Shown: positions 1-11,639 of the stretch, piece by piece
Position numbering within the stretch: position 1 is the first letter of the stretch
How the letters are laid out: every line of letters starts with the position of its first letter
Source of the DNA: Spinellus fusiger
Taxonomy: Eukaryota; Mucoromycota; Mucoromycetes; Mucorales; Phycomycetaceae
Length of the DNA: 64,000 nucleotides
Assembly (NCBI GenBank): GCA_025094145.1
Contig: JALLLS010000114.1
Coordinates: 1-64,000, forward strand
Direction: 5' to 3'
Made by a program: the position numbers and the translations under genes
Notes under the pieces: model-generated
Database searches by the model: none
Told to the model about the DNA's origin: nothing
Seen by the model: only the letters and a program-made list of their open reading frames with translations

Positions 1-560
1 TTCTACTGTCATGCTCAATGATTTCTTCGATGCTCTTGAGTTTCTGCTGGTAAGGGACTAAGAATTCTTCAGCATAGATGCCCACGTCTTTCAGGCGATC
101 AAAGCATTGCTTTTTAGGCAAGTCACAGGTGAGTATGCATTGTAGAAGAATACAATTGTGCTAATAAATACCTTTATTGCTACTACTTGAGAATAGACAG
201 CATGAACTAATAGTATACATATATTTAGTGCTTATCACCAATAGACCTTTTCTCTCTCTCTCTCTTCTCTTTTGGTGTACTATAGTACCTTCTCCTATTT
301 TCCCCATAGTAAGGAAACATAAGCTTATAATTTGGCATACGTCTTCCAATACACTGTCTAGACGATTGGGATCTATTCCTTCTCGAAAAAGTACGCCATT
401 CCTCACTTTTCTAAGGCTGTCTACTTGTTGCACCGTCTCTAGTCGAATAGAATCAATGTCACTTGCTTTAAAAGAGCTGTGTCGTTTTAGCACAGTTAGC
501 TTATTGCGAATAGACAGTAGATTTTGTAGAATATCATTTTCTTTTCATAGACTATTAGAT
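1..560 (-). CDS. Unrecognised protein, partial, runs off the left edge
   Basis: Two minus-strand open stretches look like exons. One lies at about 560-290 and reads ...LLSIRNKLTVLKRHSSF..., then RNGVLFREGIDPNRLDSVLE. The second lies at about 171-1, contains CDLPKKQCFDRLKDVGIYAE and continues past base 1. An AT-rich gap with in-frame stops separates them, and a TAG acceptor at about 172 is plausible. A possible earlier exon (about 810-660, with REINLSFPEEIAW) ends where the CACTA transposon begins at 815, so the 5' end may have been displaced. I do not recognise a family and infer no function. The intron borders are guesses. Confidence 0.35.
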
Positions 561-1109
561 TCACCTTTTCTTATTGCAATATTATTATTTACCTTGTTCA
601 GGTATGTTATGAGGCATAGTGAAGCAAATGCTAAGCAGATATTAAGTAAGTTAAAAAGAAATGTAGATGGGTGGTACTTGACTGCAATATGACACGTGCA
701 GGAACTATGTGACCGTCTTTCTGAGTTAGTCTTATTATGCCTTTTTTTGTACTCCATGCTATTTCTTCCGGGAAAGAAAGGTTGATTTCTCTTTGAGATT
801 CAACATCTTGCCTACACACCCAAAGATGTTTGGGATATATAAGGAAATATACTGAGAATAAAATTGTATTCTTCATGTGATTGGCTAATGTGTTTAAAAA
901 GGGTATTTTCGCTGTGTAAATGGGCTATCTCAAACTCTACCTGCCTGTTTAAGCAATGGCTATTGACTTTGTAATTAAAAAGTATAGAATTGGCTGTAAA
1001 GACAAGAAATAGAACAAGAATCACTCCAAAATTACAACTCAGTCATTGAATTTATTGTTTAACATAATGTGTTATCCTTAAGCCCACAGTATTTGTAGTA
1101 TGACACTGC

Positions 1110-1385
1110 TGTCGTCTTTAATCTTAGATATCAAAGGAATCCGGCCAGTTGACATGTGGTTAAACTCTGCTTTTTATTCATTCAATTGTACATCTCTTTT
1201 ATACTTATTTTCTACTGCTATAAGCTATAATGTGAGGTATACGTTTTGATGGTATAATGCAAGAGTGTCGATGATATAATGCGTCGTATTGCTTGCATGT
1301 CCCTGACACATGTAGTAACCTTCCTCTTTTGGTTGTTCTGCGACACAAATGGAGAACATCCATTTTTGGAAATAGTCTTACGACA
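1110..1385 (-). repeat. Solo LTR, TGTCG...CGACA family, copy 1
   Basis: 276 bp bounded by TGTCG and CGACA, strongly similar to 32941-33235 and more distantly to 46258-46510. On the minus strand it carries a TATAAAAG box followed by AATAAA, the order expected inside an LTR promoter/terminator. No target duplication is visible; alignment with the copy at 44128 suggests some flanking transposon sequence was lost on insertion. Confidence 0.65.
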
Positions 1386-1401
1386 ATAGAGCCAAACTTG
1401 C

Positions 1402-3960
1402 TTACATTGAGAACAGTGTATTCTTATTCATTGACTGAATGTCAACTGCCTCTTCAACAACTACATCATCATAGTTCACCTCAACAGTGGTGCTCAAGGG
1501 AAAGATGACATTGTTTCCAATATCATCCTTAAGGCCTAAGTCAAAGAATGAGGAAAGGTTGTGAGTTTCTTTGGCAAAAGTCAGATGTTGTGGGTGTAAG
1601 GGTGAGGTTTGACCAAAGGCTAGTCTGAAGTTATATGGCACAATGGTGGCCATATTCTTTTTTTTTGTCAATGGAAGTGATCTTATCAAAGACGAGGAAA
1701 GCACCAGAAGAGAAAGAAAATAGACCAGCCAGACCAAGAACAATGCTTTTGGAGCTGCTATTGTTGTCTGCAAGCTCACGGGAGAGAACAAGAGGACGGA
1801 ACTGTTGGAACAGCTTTACCTCGGCACCAGCAGTGAAGAGGCCACCATGACCAGACACCTGCCAGTACCCACCCTGAAAGATATGCGTGGAAATGCATTT
1901 CTTCCCAAAGGAAATTGCAACATCACGGGAGGGCGATTGGCGGTTGGTGTGCAGTATATGTTCTCTGATGAACTTGTTATACTGCTCTCCTCTCTCAGTC
2001 TCATAGCGGATGGGAGATCCGAAACGCAAGATGTCTTCATGTAGATGACTGAGCAGATGCATTTTTAAAGTACTGCTAATGACTGTCTTCTTCACAGACT
2101 TCTTTAAGGCTGGCAGGGAATCATACTGGATGATTGCAGCAACCAACTCTTGCGTGCAATATCTCACCTTGTTCCTGTAGATGTCCAGAGAGACATTGAT
2201 TCTTTGCATATAAAGAATAGAGACGAGAGAACCAAGCTTCACAAAACAATTATGAATAATTGCTTTTGAGCTGTTGTTGCTGATGAGTCTTCTCTGGGTC
2301 AGGTCATATAAGATAATGGGCATCTGCTGCACAATGATCTTATAATCTCTTCCGAGATATGAGCCACAGAGGCGGAATGGTGAGCGGTGCTTTCTTGAGA
2401 AAGCCTTCGAGTCATACTGAAAGAAGCTTTCTTCTAAGTGCTTCACTTCTTTTTCGGTATAGTATGGCATCATGCCAATAACAAGATTCTTTGCAACACC
2501 AAGGAGGATAGTGTGCAAGATTTCTACCGGGCAATCCTTGAAGGGATCCCACGACTGGAGAGACAAGAGGGCTTCACCACCAGTTAGCTTATAGCTAGTG
2601 CTGGGGCTACTTCTGAGGCTGGCATTGTTGGGGTTGTTGTTGCAGTGTTGGCACATCTCCACCAACTCTTCTATTCTTCTGGCAGGGGCACCATCCACTA
2701 CTGCACTTCCACTTTCATTCCTCAGTAGCACTTTCTGCATGGCAGATTGGCCCTTGCACCGAGACTACATGCAATTGCCGCATGCATGGGATTGTCTGCC
2801 ATGATGAAGTGAAGAACACCAACAACAAGGACAGACTCACCAAACTCCACATCGAACATCTTGACGCCTCTCTCCAACATCTCCAAGTCCTTTACCAGCT
2901 CCGGAAGCATCTCCATTGCCGACAACTTGTTGCTAGTACAAAGAAAGAACATATTCTCGATCTTGTTCTGCTCTTTAAGAGGCATTGCTGCAAGTGACAT
3001 AACCCAACTTTCAAATTTGTTCCACTTCTTAGTGGTATTGCCACTTGTGTCGTCTGAAAACAAGTTCAGAGGCACAATTTTCACTGGCATGAACTGTTTG
3101 TTGGGATTGGTGGTGACTTTTTTGAGTGGGTGGTAGGTGGTGGAGTTGGTGTGGGAGTGGGTGGGAAGTTGGACATCTCTAACAATGTCTAGAAGAACAA
3201 TGTTGTTGACAAAAAAACCAGGTGCTTCCTTGTAAGCCTCAGCCATCAATCTATCACATGAAGTGAAGAAAGAGGCAAGCTTATATGTTGCTGTTGTTGT
3301 TATTCCTTCACCAGGAGAAGCACACACAATATCTCCTACCCAGAGATCTACAGAGGAGCCGTTGATGTTGACAGTCACCATGGGATGCTGGAACAGCAGA
3401 TGTGTTCTCCACTTCTTTCCTTGCTGGGGCAAAACACTCTGGTTGGGTGTTTTGTCGGGCAAGGCAGAAAGCATTGCTGTTTTGAGGGGGTTGGCGGCGA
3501 GGAGCTTTAATTGCTCGGATAGTTTATTCATCGAGAACTCGTAGGTGGTGGTGGTGGGGGGGCAAGTCTTTGCATGTCTCAACCACTGCAACTTAGTGGG
3601 TGATGGTAGGGAACTTGGGGACGTTGCTCTTTGTTCTCTTCTCAAGGTTGAGGATCCTGTCCAAGGCAGGCATCTTTTCTTGAGGGTTGGCAAGAGTAGC
3701 ATCCCTAACATCCTTGCACAAAGACACAACCTTCCCTGCAAGTGCCTTGGAAAAGCAACTCCATTCTCGGAAAAGAAACGATGCAAGATCATCTCTAATC
3801 TTGAAGAGAATGGGAATATGCCCTCCACAAAGGCAGTCTCCTCGAAAGCATTGTTGTTGCTGTCGAACTCCTCTTCTCCAGCAGCCCAAAGAGGTTCTTC
3901 TTCGAGCACTTTATCAGCTTCAGTGATGATTTCCTGGTCATCATCACTCTCCTCTTCTAC
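1402..3960 (-). pseudogene. CACTA/Plavaka-like transposase, frameshifted
   Basis: Long minus-strand coding tract in shifting frames. The upstream part (to about 2722) contains IVPLNLFSDDTSGN, TKKWNKFESW and LPCRKCY. The middle part (2740-1631) contains FKDCPVEILHTILLGVAKNL and HILHTNRQSPSRD. The tail (1660-1402) ends near VDIQSMNKNTLFSM. The VEILHTILLG and DDTSGN..KKWNK blocks resemble those I know from fungal transposases of the Plavaka/CACTA type. The frame changes near 3820 and 3600 (a compensating pair), at about 2735 after CRKCY, and at a T9 run near 1655. The tail is homologous to coding remnants in the deleted copies (33740-33946), which run on for about 25 more codons; here the LTR insertion removed them. 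No credible ATG was found; an intron acceptor just before 3960 is possible. Probably inactive, unless the shifts are sequencing errors. Confidence 0.65.
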
Positions 3961-4937
3961 ACGGAAGACTGTGTTGATGGCAGAGAGAGGTCTATGAACA
4001 ATAGCAATAAAGCATGATGAGTTTGGTTCTTATTATTCTATGTCTCTATTTCTAAGATAAATACCGAGAAGAAGACTCAGTCATAGGACTATTCAAAGTA
4101 GAGAATGAGTAACATTACTTTTAGACTTGAGATTAATCTTACATATTATGGGTGGCAATATGTCTTTTCAAGTTTCTTTTTTTTATTAAATGTCTTTTGG
4201 CAGACAGTACAGGTGAGAATTTCATTCTTTTTGAATCTGATGGTAGAGAAGGACATGGTAAGGAAGATTACAATATAAAATTAGAAAGAGGGGGAGTTGT
4301 TTGACTCGTGAATTTTGACTTAATTAGTGGAAAGTGAAGGCTAAAGTGATACGTCACCAAAATAAAAATATTCTCTATTCTTTAGTCTGTTATTACTGTT
4401 ATTAATCAATAAATAGTACAAAAAAAAAATCTGTTATTACTGTTATTTCTCACAGAAACTATTAACTTGATACTTGAGTGCTCGTCAATATGAACATATC
4501 TGAGCAAGGTAATGTGCTATTATTAACAAAGAAAAACAATAGAAGGAGGTTGTGAACACCATTAGAGGCTATTCTTGAGATAGAAAGGTAAGCAGTGTCT
4601 AAAGTGTATTCCCAACCATAACTATCTATCTCCCAAGGATAAATTACAAGGCTTTTAGGTTGTGGATTCTATTGCTATGAAGGAATACGCCTAGAGCAGC
4701 AGTAGCTATAGTAATAGTATGTTATTAGCTACAGTACTACAATAAACAATTTTATTCATAAACAATATATTTTATTGATAATACAATTTGATATTGAGGT
4801 ATCCACAAAAAGAAAGAAAGATTTAGATACTTGCAAACCTTTGATTTTAAATACAGATCCATAAAAGGCAAGCTATTTTTTTACGTAAAGGGGATAGCGT
4901 GTATCTGGTTAAAAGCCAGAAAATCTCCTGGTGTATA

Positions 4938-5709
4938 GATTATATTTGAAGAGACACCATGTGAAGTCAAGAAGACTTGGATAAATCTCAGCAAGTGACA
5001 GTATCAATCCAACATGTATCTTTTGGGAGATCCACACGGGCCACATTAACAGTACCAACATACATCTTTCTGATTACACATACTCAGAACATTGACCCGC
5101 TTAGTGCTAAATCAACAACCATTCAATAAACCTGCCCTTGTCTATATCCTCTGGTCAATTTCTCTCTTTTCCCGTTATTTGTTCGTTACATATTTATTTT
5201 ACTCAATTTTTCCCTTGGAGATCAGCATTTTAAAAAACACATTGCTTATATCTCCTCTAATATCATATGAAAATAAAATCAACAAACAACGTTACTATTG
5301 AGAGAACTAAGAAAGATATGTAGAGCCATTGATATTGTGCTTTTCAAATAGCACTTAAGGTCACTCTGTACTTTCAGTCTCGTATCATAGTTTGTGAACC
5401 AGCCTATGAACCAACAAACATAGATGAAGTAATTACAAAAAAGAAGTTTAACTTTTAACTTTTACAGGTGCTTTGAAACTTACTTTTTAGAGTTATTTTA
5501 TGCACTTCCAAGCATTACTGTCTTTCTTTTGCTAAAGAAGTAAAGAATTAATGACTCTTATGGTCGAATATCCAAAATGAATTTCCATTCAATTCATTTT
5601 ACTTTAAAGGAAAAAAAAGAGCTATGCGTAAACTCATGTGTTGATGGGACCTGTAAGCCTCTACAGTACACGAACTAACTAACTAACTATACTTACTACA
5701 CTCTGGGTA
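4938..5709. other. Intergenic, no gene seen
   Basis: About 770 bp of AT-rich sequence between two CACTA copies. Only short open frames without recognisable motifs. Confidence 0.5.
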
Positions 5710-7049
5710 TACACCTGAGGAATTTTTTTGATTTTTAATAGGTAGCACAATCATTCATGACATGATCTAAAATCATCACCTTTTATAGAACAATGTTTTA
5801 AAATCAAAGGTCTATGGGTATCCAATTTATTATTTCTTTTTGTATAATATCTCAATATCAGATTGTATTACTAATATAAAAAATAACTTATTATATATTA
5901 AAAAAAAGAGCTCCTAAGCAGTCAGCAATTTGTTAAAAAAACAGTTGTCCTTTTGTCGGACGTATTCTTTCACCAGACACTATAATGCTACTTCGAAATC
6001 TGAATCCCAAAAATTGATATCAACACTGTAAAACACACAATTCTGATAAGCATTGGCTTTAGTTATGGGCCCAAAGTGATAGCAGTCATGGCCCGCAGTG
6101 GACCAAGTGGCTACTAGTTGTTTATTATAATAGTATAGCTAATACTATAGTATAACCATAGATACTGCCCAAGTACACTCCCTTCATAGCAATAGAATCT
6201 ATATCCCAACATTATAATGATTTATCCTTGGGAGATAGATAACTATACTCAGGAGTATACCCTAGACACCCTAGACAGTATAGAAGACCGCCTGAGACTG
6301 ACTTAAGTGTCATGTACATTAGAATAAGCCATAGCCCAGATGAAGACATTATTTACATTTTTACTTACAGAATAGCTTTTGGTAGTGTCTACCATTTCCT
6401 TATACTGCTTTACTTTGTTAATAATAGTAAATTACCTTGCTCAGATATGTTCATCTTGATAATTACTTGGGTGTTAAGTTGTATGTGCAGTATGGGAAAT
6501 AACAAAAGAAAGAATTAAGTAAAACCCACTAGTCAAACAATTCACACTCTATTTGCCTTGGGCCTAAAGGACGGCATTAGAAATAATACTTAGTTCCCAC
6601 GAAACACCACTGTTAATACCAGTTACAATGTGTTGGTTGCTAAGGTTATTATGGATATTCAGTCAATGAATGGATACACTATTCTTAATATAAATGAGCC
6701 TGGTTCTCTATTTTGGACAATGATTAATAAGGCTAATTCAGTGTAAGTCTTATAATAAATCTTTCTCAAGCAGTGTTATACTGTAAATATAGTGGGTTTA
6801 TGGATAACATTATGTTAAAAGAATAGTACTAATTGAGTTTAAATATCAGCTTCGTTTATTTCTTTTATATCCAACTTTATACTTTTCAATTGCAAAATCA
6901 ATCGTCATTGCTAGAATAGGCAAGTAGAGTTTGAAATTATCCATTTAGACAGCGAAAAAGGCCTTTTCAAATACATTAGCCAATCATAAAAATATTACGA
7001 TTTTATTCTCAGGATATTTCCTTATATATCCCAAAAATCTTTGGGTGTG
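5710..7049 (+). mobile_element. Non-autonomous CACTA derivative, copy 2
   Basis: Both sub-terminal regions of the 815-4935 element are present in the opposite orientation. The left end is TACACCTGAGGAATTTTT and the right end CCCAAAAATCTTTGGGTGTG. Near 6660-6745 it keeps a translated tail (MDIQSMNGYTILN...) homologous to the end of the transposase, while the rest of the gene is missing. An unrelated stretch of about 200 bp lies at 5900-6115. Confidence 0.6.
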
Positions 7050-7626
7050 AAGGATAGCTAATGTCTGAAAATGGTATTGTAGGGTGCTGCTAAAGGCGTA
7101 TTTTTGGTCTTGAGCCAAGTATATCTTTTTCTTCATTACAAGCTGGCTTCTCCTCTATCATTCTCTGTCAAGTAGGGATCTGTGGATATTTCCTTTAAAT
7201 AAATATTCATTTATAGCTTTTTTTTTTAATATTTACAGTCTATAATTATTTAATAGTCTATCAGAAGTATATAATAGGATGGTTAAGTGAGTGTTGACAT
7301 TTTTTCTAGAGGTGGTGGTAAATAGCCACCTCTCTGTGGTTTAGGAGAGGGAAGGCGGACTATGGTCAATGTGTATTTAAAGGTGAGTCGGGGTGATTGC
7401 CTGCCTGCCAAGTGTCTTTATCGGGAGTAGACAAGTCTGCTATAGAATTGTTTTGAGTTCTAGATGCCTAATATTCAATGGCATAAATCATTTATTACAT
7501 ACTCCATTGTTCAACCACTATTTTATCCCAACAACGTTATCTTTTTATTATTATTATAGTATTCTTCGTCTAATGATCTTTCAATACAGTATCTACTTTG
7601 TCTTATACTATAGCAAAGAATAATAC
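7050..7626. other. Intergenic, no gene seen
   Basis: AT-rich sequence between the CACTA derivative and the inverted-repeat arm; no recognisable coding potential. Confidence 0.5.
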
Positions 7627-8664
7627 CAATTCTGCCAAAAATGTCAGTATTTTGAAGAACACATTTTTTTTGAACTCTAGTTTATTTCTATATTAAATTG
7701 AAAGCAAACATATATACTTTAAGAGAATAGCATCAGGTGGCATATAAATAAAATGAAAAGAGGGAAAAGTGATTAGCCTTAGAACAAAATGCTCCTTACA
7801 GATCTCTATCCTTAACTCAATTGAGTACTTTAAGACTGTAGTAGATAGAAGAAAACAGGTAGGTTACAGGTATCACATTAACACTGTCCAGGTATTGGTG
7901 GAAGTTTTATTACCAACATAAGAGGATTATTGTTCATTGAGGTTACTATATTACTCCTTACTGCGGTTGGATGTACAACTCTGTGGTGAGTACCGGGAAC
8001 GGCAATAACAATCCGTAATGGTTTTCACAGTATATTTGTAGGTGTACTTCTTTTGTCGTCTACCTTTTATTTATTTACCTTTCCCCATAGATACGGACTT
8101 CTTTTTCTTATTTATGAGGATGCATATTCTCAATAGGAACTATCGGAAACTAAAAAAAGCATGTGCCTTTTTACTTGACACTGCAGCATCACATTTTAGT
8201 TTATCATTTAACGCTATGCAGTCTTTCTATCGGGCATTTTGTTGGTAACAATGCAAAACTATTTATTTAGAGCATTTGAATTACTTGTATTGTTGTTTTC
8301 TATTAAATATATATAAAAGGATCACTCCCAATGCTAAGACACGGAGAGATATTGACTAAAGAGAGAATAAAGGGGAGGCGTGCTTGTGTAGTAAAATGTC
8401 TTTATTTGATAGTCTTGCCTTACTATAGATTCATGGGTAGTCTATTAATGTCTTCCTAATTTTTATACGCTGTAAAAACATGTTTTTTTTTATGATTATC
8501 CTTAGGCTAATTTTTTTGAACTATGTTTAAATATATTCTATATCACTATTGATTAGACCTGTTACTCATATTGTAATTACTCATTTGCTGTCATGAATAC
8601 TAAGATCACGGGTTTGAATAATTCCCAATTGCCAGGTAGGTTATTGATAAGGCCACTTTTGTTT
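7627..8664 (+). repeat. Left arm of a 1.04 kb inverted repeat
   Basis: Nearly identical (roughly 98% by eye over several hundred aligned bases) to the reverse complement of 30540-31580. Inside are a TATATATAAAAGG box (about 8310) and an AATAAAGGGG (about 8366), but no convincing ORF. High identity stops abruptly near 8664 (GTTTTATAAC). Similarity continues at a much lower level through the adjoining Tc1 remnant. Confidence 0.8.
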
Positions 8665-8927
8665 TATAACTTATGATCCTTAGAAAAGACAGTTATGTTT
8701 TACAAACACATTGACTGAGGGAAAACAAATAAATATATAGATTATTGCAAAGATAATGTCAATGATAAGAAATACTTAATTTACAATATATTTTGTCGCT
8801 ATGGCATTAATGAATATTATAAACATCCTATAGTATCGACATAAAGATAGATCTATCAACAGTTATGGTTTTTACATTCTACTATATTTTAATAAATTGA
8901 GATATAGTTTTATAAATAAAGTGACCA

Positions 8928-10035
8928 AAAGAAAGTAATGGAGTTTTTTCAAATGGAAATTTATTTTTGTGTTTCATATTCTACAGAGATTTCTCAGTAA
9001 GTATATCTATACCCGTGATTGTGATTATTTCTTTCTACATCACCTTATCTAATGCTGTCTTTATCTCCAATCACTCCTATCTTCTTAAGAACCCTATAGA
9101 TGAAGTATAATATCACTAGAACTGGGATTGCAGATAGGTCAATATGGATCTTTCTATTGTTTAAAATAGACAATAAAATACTACTGCAAGAATAATGGTG
9201 CTCAAAAAGTACAAAGATATATTAGATAAGAGCTTCCTAGAGATGACAGAGTTTTTCTTATGAAGATAGAGTGTGAGCTAAAGCAGAAGAAAACAGAAGC
9301 TTGATGGCCTTACAAGCACCTTTATTTGACTTTTGAGCAATGCTACTCCATGGTCTGATATAATGATTAGTAATATGATCCTACTGAGAGTAATCATAGT
9401 AGGTATAGGATCAATGAATTGAACAGAGGTCTTCTACAATAACTAAGTTTCAACAAGAAGTTGAATAGTATGACTGGCATATTATGGGATAATTTTTAGT
9501 AGTAAAGATACTGGGTGAATGTGTATTGTAGGGGCAGTATAGACCTCATATAAGACATGAATGTCTTAAGGCAGATAGATTACCTTAAGTTTTGCCTGCT
9601 ATCATTTCTAAAGCTCGGGGTCAGTTACCACATTACTTACAATAGAATAGCTCTAAACTCAATACTAGCAAAATGAAAGGGCAATAAAACATAGAAAAAA
9701 GTATAACAACACTACCTTAGTGGTCTTCCTATAGTCTTTATCTCAATCCCATTGAACATCTTTAGGCCCAAATGAAGAGAAGAATACACAGTAGAAAGAT
9801 GTACACCTATTCACCGAAAACTAAAGCTACCATGATAGAATGGAAAGCAATATCAGAAGAATATACAAACGATCTCCTTTCTAGTATATGGCGGAGACGT
9901 CAGATTGTAATTTATGACAAAGGTGGACCATTCTTAATACTATGCGCTATTGGTAATAAATCATTTCTATTGTATAAACACCATTTCTTATGCTCAATAA
10001 AAGTTAAGATTATACATGCATTAATAAAGCTATAG
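8928..10035 (+). mobile_element. Tc1/mariner remnant
   Basis: The 5' end AAGTGACCAAAAGAAAGTAAT matches the termini of the copies at 14597 and 26061. The 3' part translates to a typical Tc1 tail: LNPIEHL, then EWKAISEEYTNDLLSSIWRR and a degenerate KGG. Many stops; not functional. It is the mirror partner of the remnant at 29130-30270. Confidence 0.6.
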
Positions 10036-10120
10036 TAATAAAAAAGTAGAGCATACAATTAAAATTACCCTGGGTTTGGAAAAAAAAATATATTACATAG
10101 TTAATTTTAAATAAAAAAAA

Positions 10121-11537
10121 TTAGGCCAACACTAGGAGACCAAAGAGAGCGGCAATGAAGAGAGGGCCATTGTAGGAAGAGTGAACAGAGCTACCAGCGC
10201 TGTTGGGTCCAGACTTGGTGCTGGTTTGAGCAGCAGAAGAACCAGCAGGTGCAGAGCCAGAACCAACAGAAGAACCAGCAGATGCAGAGCCAGCAGGTGC
10301 AATGGAAGAGCTGAAGGGAGTGAAAGACACAGTCTTCTCAACATAGGGATACTGAATACCCATGCAGGTGGCAACATCCAAAATGTTGGTGTAGGCAGCC
10401 TTGATCTCGGGGTAGTGATTCATCATGAAGCTCATAGTCATGTTGTTGATTTCGTGAGAGAGAACAATGTTACCATTCTTAGAGAAGGTTCCGTTCTTGC
10501 CCATGGTAATGAAGTTCTCGTAATTAGTGTTCACAGTAGCCTCGGTGATACCAGGAACAACGTTAGCGGCCCAATCATCAGTATCAAGGTTCCAGAGGAT
10601 AGCAGTCATGTTAAGCTGAGTGGCAATCCATCGGACACGATCATCAATATCACCAAGAGCCTAAGAGAGAAAAATCGTAAGGCGGATGAGTAAAAGCAAT
10701 TAAATTAAATTGATCGCCATCTGAAATGAAAACACTTGATAACTTACAGGACGCCAGTACAGGGGGGTGACACCGGTGATATATTTAATTGCCTTTACTG
10801 AATAGTACAATTCAGCGAGAACTTCATCGTTGGTGAGAGTGGTCATCATTCTGTGGGACCAGGTGTGAGCGGCGATGTGGTGGCCATCCTTAACTCCACG
10901 CATGGCACCGTAAGGCCAGTCAATAACATTGGAACCAATGTAGAACATTGAGGCCTTTTGCTTCTGCTGGGCAAGGAAGTCGTAGAATGCATTGTGGGAA
11001 CAGTTGGGTCCATCATCAAAGGTCTATAATAGTATTGAATAAGCAAGGATTCGTTTCTTATTCTATTTTTTAATTGCTTACCAAACCCCATGTCTGAGGC
11101 TGAGGACATTCAACAATATCAGCATTGATACCAGGAGTCTTGGGAGTGGAGCATTGTCCAGCAGACCACCAGCAGTAAGGATCAGCGTGAACATCGTAGG
11201 TAGACATATCGAGTCCACCAGAGGCAGCAACAGTTCTGACGGGAGCGGCAGGAACTTTTGTCCAGTCAATCGAGTTACGCAGGGCAACGAACTCGGCACT
11301 GGTGTTCATACCGTTGGTGGTGCCAATTTGCCAGATACTGGGCCAGACAGCAGGGTTAAAGTTGGGTGAGCCATAGACAGCACACTCAGCAGTAGGGTCT
11401 AAAGAGGTAGTCTGGGGAACAGAGGGGATCACCAGTTTGGTAGGATCTACAGTGCTGGTGTAATTGGTTACAGCTGTGGCATTGACAGCCACAAAGGATG
11501 AGATTATTAGTGATAGGGCAGCGATTTTGAATGCCAT
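10121..11537 (-). CDS. Chitin deacetylase (CE4), GPI-type, paralog 1
   Basis: Deacetylates chitin to chitosan at the plasma membrane/cell wall. Three exons: 11537-11082, 11023-10748 and 10660-10121, giving 1272 nt and 423 aa in exact frame with GT..AG introns. The start MAFKIAALS gives a signal peptide and lies 77 bp below a TATAAATA box. CE4 motifs: TFDDGP (D155, D156), HTWSH zinc histidines (H206, H210), and RPALGDIDDR opening exon 3, then LWNLDTDDW. The Ser/Ala-rich C-terminal linker has a tandem SAPAGSS-type repeat, longer than in the 27726 paralog. A hydrophobic end (GPLFIAALFGLLVLA) is typical of a GPI-anchor signal. About 80% identical in protein to paralog 2, with both intron positions conserved. 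The usual RPPYGD motif is altered to RPALGD; all metal ligands remain, so activity is likely. Confidence 0.93.
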
Positions 11538-11613
11538 TGAAAGAGAGAGAGAGAGAACAAGAAAGGAGAGAATGGTGGTAAAGAAAACAGAAGGTAGGGC
11601 GAAAAAACGACAG

Positions 11614-11621
11614 TATTTATA
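11614..11621 (-). promoter_or_regulatory. TATA box of chitin deacetylase 1
   Basis: TATAAATA on the minus strand, 77 bp upstream of the ATG at 11537, in the context GTATAAATACT shared with paralog 2. A CT-rich leader follows. Confidence 0.6.
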
Positions 11622-11639
11622 CACAGAATTATGGAGAAT

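Larger units (their letters stand above)
815..4935 (-). mobile_element. CACTA/Plavaka-like DNA transposon, apparent autonomous parent
   Basis: A 4.1 kb element. The left end CACACCCAAAGATG (815) and right end AAAATCTCCTGGTGTA (to 4935) are degenerate inverted copies of the terminus CACACCAGGAGATTTTT seen perfectly at 44128. A TA dinucleotide flanks each side (813-814 and 936-937 of the 4 kb block). Ends starting CAC are typical of the CACTA/EnSpm (CMC) superfamily. The interior encodes a minus-strand transposase-like protein (1402-3960). About 600 bp at the left and 700 bp at the right are non-coding and recur in the shorter copies at 5710, 32777 and 44128. A solo LTR (1110-1385) sits near the left end. 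Boundaries are directly visible; superfamily assignment is inference from the protein and termini. Confidence 0.75.

Noticed and set aside
177..692. 171-codon plus-strand frame at the left edge
   Set aside because: It mirrors the better-looking minus-strand exons (charged, helix-like) and has low-complexity Ser/Leu composition typical of an antisense shadow.
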